The notes under the pieces were generated by a model, which was not told where the DNA came from, searched no databases, and saw only the letters and a list, made by a program, of their open reading frames with translations. Positions 32,221-38,701 of a DNA stretch of 39,295 nucleotides are shown piece by piece; positions within the stretch are counted from its first letter, which is position 1, and every line of letters begins with the position of its first letter. A program made the position numbers and the translations under genes. The stretch comes from Amarolinea aalborgensis (GTDB taxonomy: Bacteria; Chloroflexota; Anaerolineae; SSC4; Amarolineaceae): contig NZ_UETR01000028.1 of NCBI RefSeq assembly GCF_900491745.1, forward strand, positions 1 to 39,295, given 5' to 3'.

Positions 32221-32619
32221 TCACTGAGGCTCGATGTCCCATGTGTCCTGCTGGCTGCCCCACTGGCTGCGGCCGTCGCTTCCGCTGACGTGCCACCACG
32301 TCTTGCGGATCACCCTGAAAGCGGGTGCGCTCTGCGCGGTGAACGGAACGACCTCGGAACTGGGCGCAGTCCGCGCGCTGCGCTTGGCCCACCAGGCTGC
32401 CACCAGGCGCCGGCCAATGCGCAGGGCCACCGCCGCCGCGGCCACAGCCACGGTCGTCCCCACCTCGCGCCGCGTAATCGCGGGCAGGGTGATGGCGGCG
32501 GCGCGGGTCACGGCCAGCCGTTCGTTGATATTGGCCCCGCAGGCGCGACATATCGTTGCTTCGGACGCATTGGAGGCCTGGCAGCGCGGGCAAATGCGAT
32601 GAACCGGTAAGATTGTCAT
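32221..32619 (-). CDS. Zinc-ribbon protein with one membrane helix
   Basis: The 132-residue product starts MTILPVHRICPRC and has a four-Cys zinc ribbon (CPRC ... CRACG, residues 10-28). An Ala/Val-rich hydrophobic helix follows (about 54-72, TTVAVAAAAVALRIGRRL), then a basic stretch and a C-terminal part rich in Trp and Ser (KTWWHVSG, DTWDIEP). GAGGGATT lies upstream of the ATG. I do not recognise a family beyond the ribbon. It is not a DUF35 protein, which would have been the expected partner of the nearby thiolase/HMG-CoA synthase pair. Function unknown. Confidence 0.7.
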   Translation of the reverse strand: MTILPVHRICPRCQASNASEATICRACGANINERLAVTRAAAITLPAITRREVGTTVAVAAAAVALRIGRRLVAAWWAKRSARTAPSSEVVPFTAQSAPAFRVIRKTWWHVSGSDGRSQWGSQQDTWDIEPQ

Positions 32620-32682
32620 GGCAATCCCTCGAACAGGCTGAAGTTACCTGGATTCTAAATCAAATTGAACAGGCGCGCAAGG

Positions 32683-32812
32683 CGGGGCATTGACAAATGC
32701 GCATCCCCGTGTACAATGCCCACGATTCGAACGCAATCCGCGGGATACGGGGCATTGACAAATGCGCATCCGAGCGTACAATACGCTCCATTCGAACGCA
32801 ACCCGCGGGATT
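32683..32812 (+). repeat. Tandem 65-bp promoter duplication upstream of the phosphatase gene
   Basis: Two copies of a 65-base unit (32683-32747 and 32748-32812) each carry TTGACA and TACAAT with a 16-base spacer (32690-32717 and 32755-32782). Each is followed by a CCGCGG-centred near-palindrome (from 32733 and at 32798-32814, GCAACCCGCGGGATTGC). A third palindrome copy without a promoter lies at 32828-32844, just before the GTG start at 32857. The arrangement suggests two promoters each with a downstream operator. Confidence 0.75.
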
Positions 32813-32856
32813 GCACACCCGTCGAAAGCAACTCGCGGGATTGCACACTCTTTCTT

Positions 32857-33540
32857 GTGAGCAACCGATTGACGACCCTTCTTTTGGTTCGACACGCCAC
32901 CAACGATTGGGTTGGTGAGCGCCTGGCCGGGTGGACGCCTGGCGTACATCTGAACGAAGCCGGCCAGCAGCAAGCGTTCGCGTTGGCGGAACGCCTGGCG
33001 CCCATGCCAATCAAAGCGATCTACAGCAGCCCGCTGGAGCGAGCATGGGAGACGGCCGCGCCCCTGGCGGAGCGGTTGAACCTGCCGGTGGAGATTGAGC
33101 CAGACCTGGGCGAAGTGCAGTATGGGCAGTGGACAGGCAAGCCGCTGAAGGAGATGCGCGAAACCGATCTGTGGCCGCTGCTGATGATGGCGCCCAGCCT
33201 GGCGCGTTTCCCCGAGGGCGAAAGCCTAAGCGAGGCGCAGGCCCGCATTGTCGGCGCCCTGGAACGCTTGCGCAGAAAGCATCCTGATGATATGATTATG
33301 GCCGTGTCGCACGCTGACATGCTCAAGGCCGTCGTCGCCCACTACATCGGCTTGCATCTCGATCTATTTCAACGGCTTGTCATCAGCCCGGCGGCGGTCA
33401 GTGTGCTGCGCTTCTCGCCGCCCGGCATCGCGCGTCTGGAGCGATTCAATGACACGGGGACGCTGTCGGATCTCGTGGTCGAGCCAAAGATCGAGCCTAA
33501 GGCTGAGGAAACCTCGGAGACAGCCGCGCCCAACACGTGA
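32857..33540 (+). CDS. Histidine phosphatase / phosphoglycerate-mutase-like protein (MSMEG_4193-like)
   Basis: The 227-residue protein has the histidine phosphatase motifs: phospho-accepting His13 in LLVRHATNDW, the Arg in SSPLERAWETA near residue 62, EVQYGQWTG, and the second His in AVSHADMLK near residue 152. A charged tail rich in Glu, Lys and Pro (EPKIEPKAEETSE) ends the chain. It is followed after 51 bases by a DUF3090 gene; this pair also occurs together in Actinobacteria, where the phosphatase belongs to the MSMEG_4193 group. I chose the GTG at 32857, with TTG at 32869 as an alternative. Longer frames would run through the duplicated promoter repeats. No clear ribosome-binding site is visible. 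The substrate is unknown. Confidence 0.82.
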   Translation: MSNRLTTLLLVRHATNDWVGERLAGWTPGVHLNEAGQQQAFALAERLAPMPIKAIYSSPLERAWETAAPLAERLNLPVEIEPDLGEVQYGQWTGKPLKEMRETDLWPLLMMAPSLARFPEGESLSEAQARIVGALERLRRKHPDDMIMAVSHADMLKAVVAHYIGLHLDLFQRLVISPAAVSVLRFSPPGIARLERFNDTGTLSDLVVEPKIEPKAEETSETAAPNT

Positions 33541-33591
33541 ACGTGCCGCAATACAAATCCAAATACAACCGCGTAAATAAAGGAACCAGGT

Positions 33592-34134
33592 ATGCCGCAG
33601 TTTGATTACGATTTTGACCCCGTGTCTCGCATCACCGTCGGCGCCGTTGGCCGGCCGGGCCAGCGTGAGTTTTACTTGCAGGCGCGCACCGGGCTGCGCT
33701 TAGTGACGTTGAAAATCGAAAAACAACAGGTGCAGGCGCTTGCGATCGGTATTTCGCAGCTGCTCGAACAGTTGGGCGATGTTCTCCCCCAACTGCGCAC
33801 CGATCTCGTCAATATCAACAATCCGCGTATGGCCTTGGAAGAACCGATTTACCCCGCGTTTGTGATCGGGCAGATTGGGCTGGGCTATGACGAAGAACGC
33901 CAGTTGATGATCATCATTGCCCAGGAGTTAGTGGTTGAGGACCCTGAGGTGAGCAGTCAAGCGGCCCTGGCGCGCTTCGTGGCCGGGCGGGAAATGATGC
34001 GAGATTTTAGCGAGTATGCCCTGGCGTTGGTTGCGGCGGGTCGCCCCACCTGTCCGTTGTGCGGCCAACCGATTGACCCACGCGGCCATTTCTGCCCTCC
34101 GAGTAATGGACACAGTACGTCGCTGCTTCAGTAA
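33592..34134 (+). CDS. DUF3090 family protein
   Basis: The 180-residue protein has the DUF3090 features: an N-terminal GRPGQREFYLQAR segment, a helical KQQVQALAIGISQLLEQL stretch, a central GYDEERQLMIIIAQEL strand pair, and a C-terminal zinc-ribbon-like CPLCGQPIDPRGHFCP (about 155-170). The biochemical role is unknown. In Actinobacteria it is encoded with the same type of phosphatase and with a PI3K-like (SCO1664-family) protein; the third partner is not found here. AAAGGAACC precedes the ATG by about 5 bases, consistent with an operon with the phosphatase. Confidence 0.85.
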   Translation: MPQFDYDFDPVSRITVGAVGRPGQREFYLQARTGLRLVTLKIEKQQVQALAIGISQLLEQLGDVLPQLRTDLVNINNPRMALEEPIYPAFVIGQIGLGYDEERQLMIIIAQELVVEDPEVSSQAALARFVAGREMMRDFSEYALALVAAGRPTCPLCGQPIDPRGHFCPPSNGHSTSLLQ

Positions 34135-34274
34135 GCGCGACGCGGCTGCGGCCTCGCTGTTGGCCCTGAGGTTCTGATGAAGGCCCAGGTGTTGCGAGCC
34201 CCGTTCAACAAGATGAAAGTGGTAAATCATTACGTCGCCTTGAGACACTTATCTTATCTGGCAGAGGAGGATTT

Positions 34275-35396
34275 ATGGCAACATCGGCAATGAGAATGAA
34301 CCGGCCGGCTTTGACTGCAGACGCCGGCCTGTGGCTGCGGAGCCAGCGCTGGGACCTGACATTCATTACCCTCAGCGTGATCTTGGTTCCCTTCCCCTAC
34401 CTGGCCTGGCTGGGGCTGAACTCGCTCGGGCTGAACGTTGATCTGACCCGCAATCTGATCAACGGCCTTGTGGCGCTGGCGGTGGGCGGACCGCACATGT
34501 ACTGCACCTTCACGCGCACGATGATGGACCGCGACTTCGTGACGAAATGGCCCGCCTTTACCCGTTCAACCGTCGCCATTCCCTTGATCGTCATCTCGCT
34601 GGCGCTGCTCAATCTAGAATTGCTGCTCACGGTCTTCTTCTTTTGGGCTTCGATCCACGTGCTGCACCAGATCGTCTACATTCTCGAGGTCTATGACAAG
34701 AAGCGCAAGAGCAGCCTCTCGTTACCGTCGCGGGCGATTGACTATGCCGTCGTCTTGACCAGCCTTTACCCCATTGCGGCCTACCGCCTGACGATCAGCC
34801 GCGATCTGCTGATCGGCACCAACGACTTGGGCAAATCCATTCCCGAATTTCTCAAACAGCCCTTGTTTTTCTACCTGGCCGCCGGGGTATTCGGCGCGGC
34901 CTTCATCTTATTCATCATCAAGACGATCATCGAATACCGTAACGGCAGCCTGCACGTCCCCAAGACGGTCTTCATCGTGGTGACAGCCATCACCTCGTTC
35001 ATTGTGCCGTCCCTGGGCAATTTGGACACGGCTTTCCAGGGCATGAATACCTGGCATTCGTTCCAGTACCTGGCGTTGACCTGGTACATCAACCGTATCC
35101 GTGAAGAGAAGGGTGAAATGCACGCCCTGCCCGTGGTCGAGCGCATCTCACGACCCGGCGCGGCGCGCTCTTACTATCTGCTCATGGTCGGCTTTACTGT
35201 CGGCACCGTTCTTATCGGCGCAGTCATCTTTGCCATTCTGCGCTTTGGTGTGAACATGTCGGTCAGCGCGGCGTTCGACCGCTCGTACTATATCTCAGTG
35301 CTCTCGTTCCTCTGGATGCACTATTATCACGATCACTTCTTGTTCACCCAGCCGCAGGCGATGCTCAACGTCCCGGCAGCTGCCCTGGCTGCCTGA
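34275..35396 (+). CDS. Uncharacterised polytopic membrane protein with buried His motifs
   Basis: The 373-residue protein has about eight to nine hydrophobic segments. His residues fall in or beside them: GGPHMYCTF (near 75), WASIHVLHQIVY (near 125), MNTWHSFQYLALTWY (near 263) and WMHYYHDHFLF (near 350). The repeated pattern of paired His at membrane positions recalls iron-dependent membrane oxygenases such as Brp/Blh carotene dioxygenases or fatty-acid-desaturase-like enzymes. I cannot align it to a named family, so no reaction is assigned. AGAGGAGG precedes the ATG at 34275 and a strong terminator follows the stop. The gap to the DUF3090 gene is 140 bases. Confidence 0.7.
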   Translation: MATSAMRMNRPALTADAGLWLRSQRWDLTFITLSVILVPFPYLAWLGLNSLGLNVDLTRNLINGLVALAVGGPHMYCTFTRTMMDRDFVTKWPAFTRSTVAIPLIVISLALLNLELLLTVFFFWASIHVLHQIVYILEVYDKKRKSSLSLPSRAIDYAVVLTSLYPIAAYRLTISRDLLIGTNDLGKSIPEFLKQPLFFYLAAGVFGAAFILFIIKTIIEYRNGSLHVPKTVFIVVTAITSFIVPSLGNLDTAFQGMNTWHSFQYLALTWYINRIREEKGEMHALPVVERISRPGAARSYYLLMVGFTVGTVLIGAVIFAILRFGVNMSVSAAFDRSYYISVLSFLWMHYYHDHFLFTQPQAMLNVPAAALAA

Positions 35397-35403
35397 ACGA
35401 AAA

Positions 35404-35432
35404 AAACCGGACTCGTCAAGAGTCCGGTTTTT
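35404..35432. terminator. Rho-independent terminator after the His-rich membrane protein gene
   Basis: AACCGGACTC (from 35405) pairs with GAGTCCGGTT (35420-35429) around a 5-base loop, with an A-run before and a T-run after. It can act on both strands. Confidence 0.9.
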
Positions 35433-35434
35433 TG

Positions 35435-35797
35435 TTTGGTCCTGGCAAGGTCGCCTGCGGCCGTTCGACAGGACGTGCATTTCAGAATGGGGGCGGGTCG
35501 GGCGATTGAGGCTTCGTCGTGAGCGGCTCGACCGAGCTCGCCGAGGTCTCAGCCGAACGATCGCTGCAACCCCTGCGAAGCTTACCATGGCGACTTTGGC
35601 AGCAGCCAAAGCGCCGGGAGCTACGCCCCGAAATTGAAATGCACCCCTAACGCAAGGGCGCCGAGGTGCAAGGCGCTATGTGTTTTGTTTTTGCGCCCCA
35701 CCGTCGTGGCGTCTTTGCGTTGAAAGTTGCGGGCTACGCTCCCAAATTGAAATGCACCCGAGACGCCTCGCGCAGCTCGCGTCGTCCATCAGAGACA
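35435..35797. repeat. Intergenic repeat region R4
   Basis: No gene is seen. The segment 35499-35533 is identical in inverted orientation to 23218-23252. A GGCTCGACC...CTCAGCCGAACG block follows. Two near-identical copies of GCTACGC-CCC-AAATTGAAATGCACCC occur (35618-35646 and 35732-35759). It forms the left flank of the cassette region. Confidence 0.7.
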
Positions 35798-36691
35798 TCA
35801 CTGGCCCGTCTCGAAGTCCCAGATCTCGCCGTGTTCGGTATCGGTGAGCACGCCGCGCACGAGTTGCAGGTTTCGCTGCCACGACCGCTCAGGCCCGTCG
35901 GCGTCCACACGGAACCTCAGCGTGTCGTGATCTGCGTCGCCCGCGATCCAGATTCGTGTCTCCAGGCTCAAGCCAATCTCGGTCACGCACGACTCAATCA
36001 CCGCGACCCAGGCTTCGCGCCATGCGCCGACATCGGTAATCCAACCTGAAAGCGGCACGTCACCCCGTCGCCAGCCCGGCCGCACGTCAACCGGGCGCGG
36101 AAGCTCGACGATCCGAGTCTCGCCCAGCGCCTCCAAGCGATACGATATGGCCGAGTAGACCGCCACCTCCGTTCCCCTGATGAGCATCAGAAGCATGCAG
36201 CCCAAATACTCCGGCGTGGGCGTCCATTCCCGGGCGAGCTCATCGGCCTGTGCGTGGATCCGGTCGAAGTCGGAGGCGTTGGGGATGCGAGCGATTCGCT
36301 GCGCCTGCAGCGCGTACAGGCGGTCCTGCCTGTCCATCATCGCCTTGATCTCTTCCGGCGCGTGCGGCTCCCAATCCGTGACTTCGCCGACGACCCGCAG
36401 TGGGTATCGAGAGCGGTAAGACTTGGTAGGGTTGCCTGGGAACTTCTTGTCGGTGAGGTCCGGGTCGTCTACGAAGGGGCCAGTAGGCTCAACGATGTAG
36501 AGCCTGCCGGGGCCATCACCCCGAGCTAGTTCGGCCCCCAGAGGGGACAAGGTCGCGGTCATGTAGACCCAGGGGCTTGTGCGTTCGGCGTGGCCGTAGT
36601 TGGAGCGGTATCCGGGACTGATCAGATCCCCCGGCTTCAGGTCGGCCTTTGTGCCGTGGTAGAACGGCCCCGAGATCACATTGTCTGGCAT
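35798..36691 (-). CDS. arr: Arr-type rifamycin ADP-ribosyltransferase with extra C-terminal domain
   Basis: The first 140 of 297 residues are an Arr domain: GPFYHGTKADLKPGDLI with His12, WVYMTATLSP with Tyr43, VEPTGPFVDDPDLTDKKF and GNPTKSYRS with Asp76, then VGEVTDWEPH. These match the NAD-binding and catalytic residues of rifampicin ADP-ribosyltransferases, which inactivate rifamycins by modifying the C23 hydroxyl. Arr proteins are normally about 140 residues. Here a further 155 residues follow, with EWTPTPEYLGCMLLML, GWITDVGAWREAW and HGEIWDFETGQ; I do not recognise them. I chose the ATG at 36691. ATG at 36715 and TTG at 36697 (with AGGGGAG upstream) are alternatives. It lies next to an attC-like site, and arr genes are known integron cassettes. 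Confidence 0.8.
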   Translation of the reverse strand: MPDNVISGPFYHGTKADLKPGDLISPGYRSNYGHAERTSPWVYMTATLSPLGAELARGDGPGRLYIVEPTGPFVDDPDLTDKKFPGNPTKSYRSRYPLRVVGEVTDWEPHAPEEIKAMMDRQDRLYALQAQRIARIPNASDFDRIHAQADELAREWTPTPEYLGCMLLMLIRGTEVAVYSAISYRLEALGETRIVELPRPVDVRPGWRRGDVPLSGWITDVGAWREAWVAVIESCVTEIGLSLETRIWIAGDADHDTLRFRVDADGPERSWQRNLQLVRGVLTDTEHGEIWDFETGQ

Positions 36692-36751
36692 TGCCAAGTC
36701 GCTCACTCCCCTCATGGCATGCGATTCTGCCGGTCGTGCGCGCCCTCGTGC

Positions 36752-36846
36752 GCCCAACGGCAAAGTGTAAGCTGCGGCTGCGCCCACCCAACCTACAATC
36801 GCGCGAGCCCGACCGGCGCAGCCGTCAGCTGCAACCAGTGTTAGGC
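36752..36846. other. attC-like integron recombination site 1
   Basis: The 95-base element is bounded by GCCCAAC (36752-36758) and GTTAGGC (36840-36846), the RYYYAAC and GTTRRRY core boxes. Its arms pair as GCTGCGGCTGCGCC (36771-36784) with GGCGCAGCCGTCAGC (36814-36828), leaving one unpaired base as in functional attC hairpins. Orientation cannot be fixed from the boxes alone. Confidence 0.65.
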
Positions 36847-36935
36847 AAGTCCCAAGCCCACAACAAGACGCACGCCGCCCACAACGGCGAACCGTGCCAA
36901 CGGCCTGCTCACGATCCACAGACCAAGCTCCAGAG

Positions 36936-37283
36936 CTACTCGGCCAACAGCAGGCCGATCTTCTGCAGAACCTCCTGCGTTACTGTGTCTGGCAAGGCGC
37001 AGATGAACTCCACAGCGCGAGCTTGCCAATCCAAACTCCTGACTTGATCCGCCAAAATGACGCCACTAATGGGTAAACCGTGCGGCAGGTTGACCTCGAA
37101 CGGATACCCTTTGACAGCGCTGGTAATCGGACACAGGAGCGCCAAACCGACTTTGGCATTATAGGAGAGCGGCGATAAGACCACCGCGGGGCGGCGTCCT
37201 GCCTGCTCATGGCCCGCTTGTGGATTGAAGGTGAGCCAGACGATATCCCCACGGCGTGGCACGTAGGATGATGGCGCTACCAC
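36936..37283 (-). CDS. mazF: MazF/PemK-type endoribonuclease toxin
   Basis: The 115-residue protein has the MazF/PemK beta-barrel signature: RRGDIVWLTFNPQAGHEQAG near residues 10-29, RRPAVVLSPLSYN, LLCPITSAVKGYPFEV and DQVRSLDWQAR. MazF toxins cut single-stranded mRNA at short sequences and are held inactive by the antitoxin. The start is the GTG at 37283, overlapping the last 7 bases of the antitoxin gene, the usual coupled antitoxin-toxin order. The pair is flanked by two attC-like sites, so it is probably a mobile cassette. Cleavage specificity is unknown. Confidence 0.88.
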   Translation of the reverse strand: MVAPSSYVPRRGDIVWLTFNPQAGHEQAGRRPAVVLSPLSYNAKVGLALLCPITSAVKGYPFEVNLPHGLPISGVILADQVRSLDWQARAVEFICALPDTVTQEVLQKIGLLLAE

Positions 37284-37519
37284 GCTTCACCCCCAACCGC
37301 TGGGCCGGTCAGTACTTCGGCGTGGCGGTTATTGTCCGTAACTTGGGCAAGCAACGCCTCCAGGTTGAAAGCGGGCTTGAGCACCGGTACGATTACCAAC
37401 TGACGATCGTGCAGGGAAAGCTGGACGGGTGAGTTGTCTTTCAGACCGACTTCATCAGCCAGCGGTTTGGGAATTCGCACGGCCAGGCTGTTACCCCAAC
37501 GCTGTACACGGGTTTCCAT
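37277..37519 (-). CDS. mazE: MazE-type (AbrB-fold) antitoxin
   Basis: The 80-residue protein begins METRVQRWGNSLAVRIPK, the looped-hinge (SpoVT/AbrB) DNA-binding motif of MazE antitoxins; its C-terminal half would wrap the toxin. The ATG at 37519 has AAGGAGG upstream, so a longer in-frame extension to 37663 is rejected. It overlaps the mazF start by 7 bases. A promoter (37550-37578) and a palindrome suitable for autoregulation lie directly upstream. Confidence 0.87.
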   Translation of the reverse strand: METRVQRWGNSLAVRIPKPLADEVGLKDNSPVQLSLHDRQLVIVPVLKPAFNLEALLAQVTDNNRHAEVLTGPAVGGEAW

Positions 37520-37530
37520 ACGTTCCTCCT

Positions 37531-37578
37531 TATCTTGGTATCTACATAGAAGATACGACGGATTCTCGCGTTTGTCAA
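37531..37578 (-). promoter_or_regulatory. mazEF promoter and likely operator palindrome
   Basis: On the minus strand TTGACA (37578-37573) and TATCTT (37555-37550) are 17 bases apart. The -10 overlaps the palindrome TATCTT...AAGATA (arms 37531-37536 and 37550-37555, with an inner GTATC/GATAC pairing), placed where a MazE-MazF complex would repress its own promoter. Confidence 0.6.
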
Positions 37579-37644
37579 ATCTGGGTTGGCGTACCGCGCT
37601 ACTGGAAGGAATGTAGTTGTGAACGGCGCAAATCACATTTGCGT

Positions 37645-37739
37645 GCCTAACGGCCGCCCTCAACCTGTGGCTGCGCCTCCGTAACTTCCGCGCCCCACGA
37701 TCCCCCCGCCGCAGGCGTCAGGTGGACGTGGTGTTAGGC
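37645..37739. other. attC-like integron recombination site 2
   Basis: The element is 95 bases long, bounded by GCCTAAC (37645-37651) and GTTAGGC (37733-37739), with partly paired arms (CAACCTGTGGCTGCG against the complement of GCAGGCGTCAGGTG). It has the same length as site 1 and separates mazEF from the higBA-type pair. Confidence 0.65.
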
Positions 37740-37828
37740 CGCACCCTGGCCCTTGCGCCCGCCAAACGAGACCCGCCGCCCATGACGGCGAACCTATGCC
37801 TGGTTACCGCCGCGACCAGCCGCAGAGG

Positions 37829-38161
37829 CTAGACCCGCGGCCGCGTGCCCGTGGCTGCTGTGCGATGTGACGGAAGCCGCACCATCTTGATCTCGAGGCG
37901 ACAACCTACCGCCTCGGCGTATTTCTGTAACGTCGCCAGCGAAGGCGAGTGCTTGCGGCGACCACCACCGGCTTCCAAACGCGCCACCACCGATGGCTGC
38001 GTCGCCATGATCTCGGCCACCTCGGCTTGGGTTAGTCCGGCTTCCTTCCGCGCGCGCAGCAATTCATCGAACAGCGCAAACTCTTGCTCCAAACTGTCGT
38101 ATTCACGGACAAACGCCGGATCCTGCCGCCATTCGCGCAGCATTTCATCGTGTGTTTTCAT
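37829..38161 (-). CDS. higA: HigA-like XRE-family antitoxin
   Basis: The 110-residue protein has a helix-turn-helix: RKEAGLTQAEVAEIMATQPS followed by VVARLEAGGG and SLATLQKYAEAVG, the XRE fold typical of HigA antitoxins. The N-terminal MKTHDEMLREWRQDP helix would contact the toxin. The start at 38161 gives an ATGA overlap with the toxin stop; an in-frame ATG at 38170 is an alternative. Toxin first, antitoxin second is the HigBA order. It would repress its own promoter. Confidence 0.85.
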   Translation of the reverse strand: MKTHDEMLREWRQDPAFVREYDSLEQEFALFDELLRARKEAGLTQAEVAEIMATQPSVVARLEAGGGRRKHSPSLATLQKYAEAVGCRLEIKMVRLPSHRTAATGTRPRV

Positions 38162-38502
38162 TGCTCCCATTTTCCACCCCGTCTTTGCACCTCAGCCAGG
38201 CGTTTGCGGGCGACTTCCAGTTCCCTTGCCGGTGTCTTCTGTGATTTCTTGATGAAGGCGTGAAGGATGAGGATTTTGCGTTCCACCAGCGTACAGAAGA
38301 AAGCGCGCCCGATGCCCTCCTTGCCCCGCGCTCGAATCTCGAACAGCCCCTGCCCCAAACTGTCTGTAAACGGCATTCCCAGATTGGGGCCAAAGATGCA
38401 CATGCGCTCGGTGATCCTGGCATAGTAGGCGCGAATGCCCACCGGCCAAGCGCCGATCGTTTCCTGGACTTCATCGCTGTAGTAGAGGATTTCCCAGTCC
38501 AT
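38158..38502 (-). CDS. higB: HigB-like RelE-superfamily toxin
   Basis: The 114-residue protein fits the phage-derived Gp49/HigB group of RelE-fold toxins: MDWEILYYSDEVQETIGAW at the start, then FGPNLGMPFTDSLGQGLFEIRARG and the strand/helix FFCTLVERKILILHAFIKKSQKTP. Arg and Lys residues in EIRARGKEG and KKSQKTP are where RelE-type RNases place catalytic and RNA-contacting residues. It would cleave mRNA on the ribosome. A promoter lies upstream (38509-38537). The antitoxin gene follows with a 4-base overlap. Confidence 0.87.
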   Translation of the reverse strand: MDWEILYYSDEVQETIGAWPVGIRAYYARITERMCIFGPNLGMPFTDSLGQGLFEIRARGKEGIGRAFFCTLVERKILILHAFIKKSQKTPARELEVARKRLAEVQRRGGKWEQ

Positions 38503-38508
38503 GTTGCG

Positions 38509-38537
38509 ATGTTAGCATATTTGCGAAGATATGTCCA
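38509..38537 (-). promoter_or_regulatory. Promoter of the higBA-type pair
   Basis: Minus-strand TGGACA (38537-38532) and TAACAT (38514-38509) are separated by 17 bases, directly upstream of the ATG at 38502, which would leave only a very short leader. Confidence 0.5.
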
Positions 38538-38565
38538 GTTGGGGACGATGACTGTTACATGGGAC

Positions 38566-38690
38566 GCCGAACGGCTCGCGTTACCGGCGGCTGGGGAGAA
38601 CAAAGCTCGGAAACGGGAAGCTGCCAAAGTTCAGGCCAATCTCCAAAAAACGCGCACAGTCCCAGCCGTCCGGTGCACGCTGTGTTGGGC
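38566..38690. other. attC-like integron recombination site 3
   Basis: The element is 125 bases long, bounded by GCCGAAC (38566-38572) and GTTGGGC (38684-38690). The arms pair over CCGGCGGCTGGGGA against the complement of AGTCCCAGCCGTCCGG. The left box departs from RYYYAAC at one base. It is longer than sites 1 and 2, as attC sites vary mainly in the loop. Confidence 0.55.
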
Positions 38691-38701
38691 GGCATTGCAG
38701 A

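Noticed and set aside
32221..32619. The zinc-ribbon gene as the missing DUF35 scaffold of the thiolase/HMG-CoA synthase complex
   Set aside because: DUF35 proteins combine a rubredoxin-like zinc finger with an OB fold; this product has a short ribbon, a membrane helix and no OB-fold pattern.
32665..32856. A longer N-terminus for the histidine phosphatase reaching back to 32665
   Set aside because: That extension would translate the duplicated promoter/operator repeats; the phosphatase fold begins right after the GTG at 32857.
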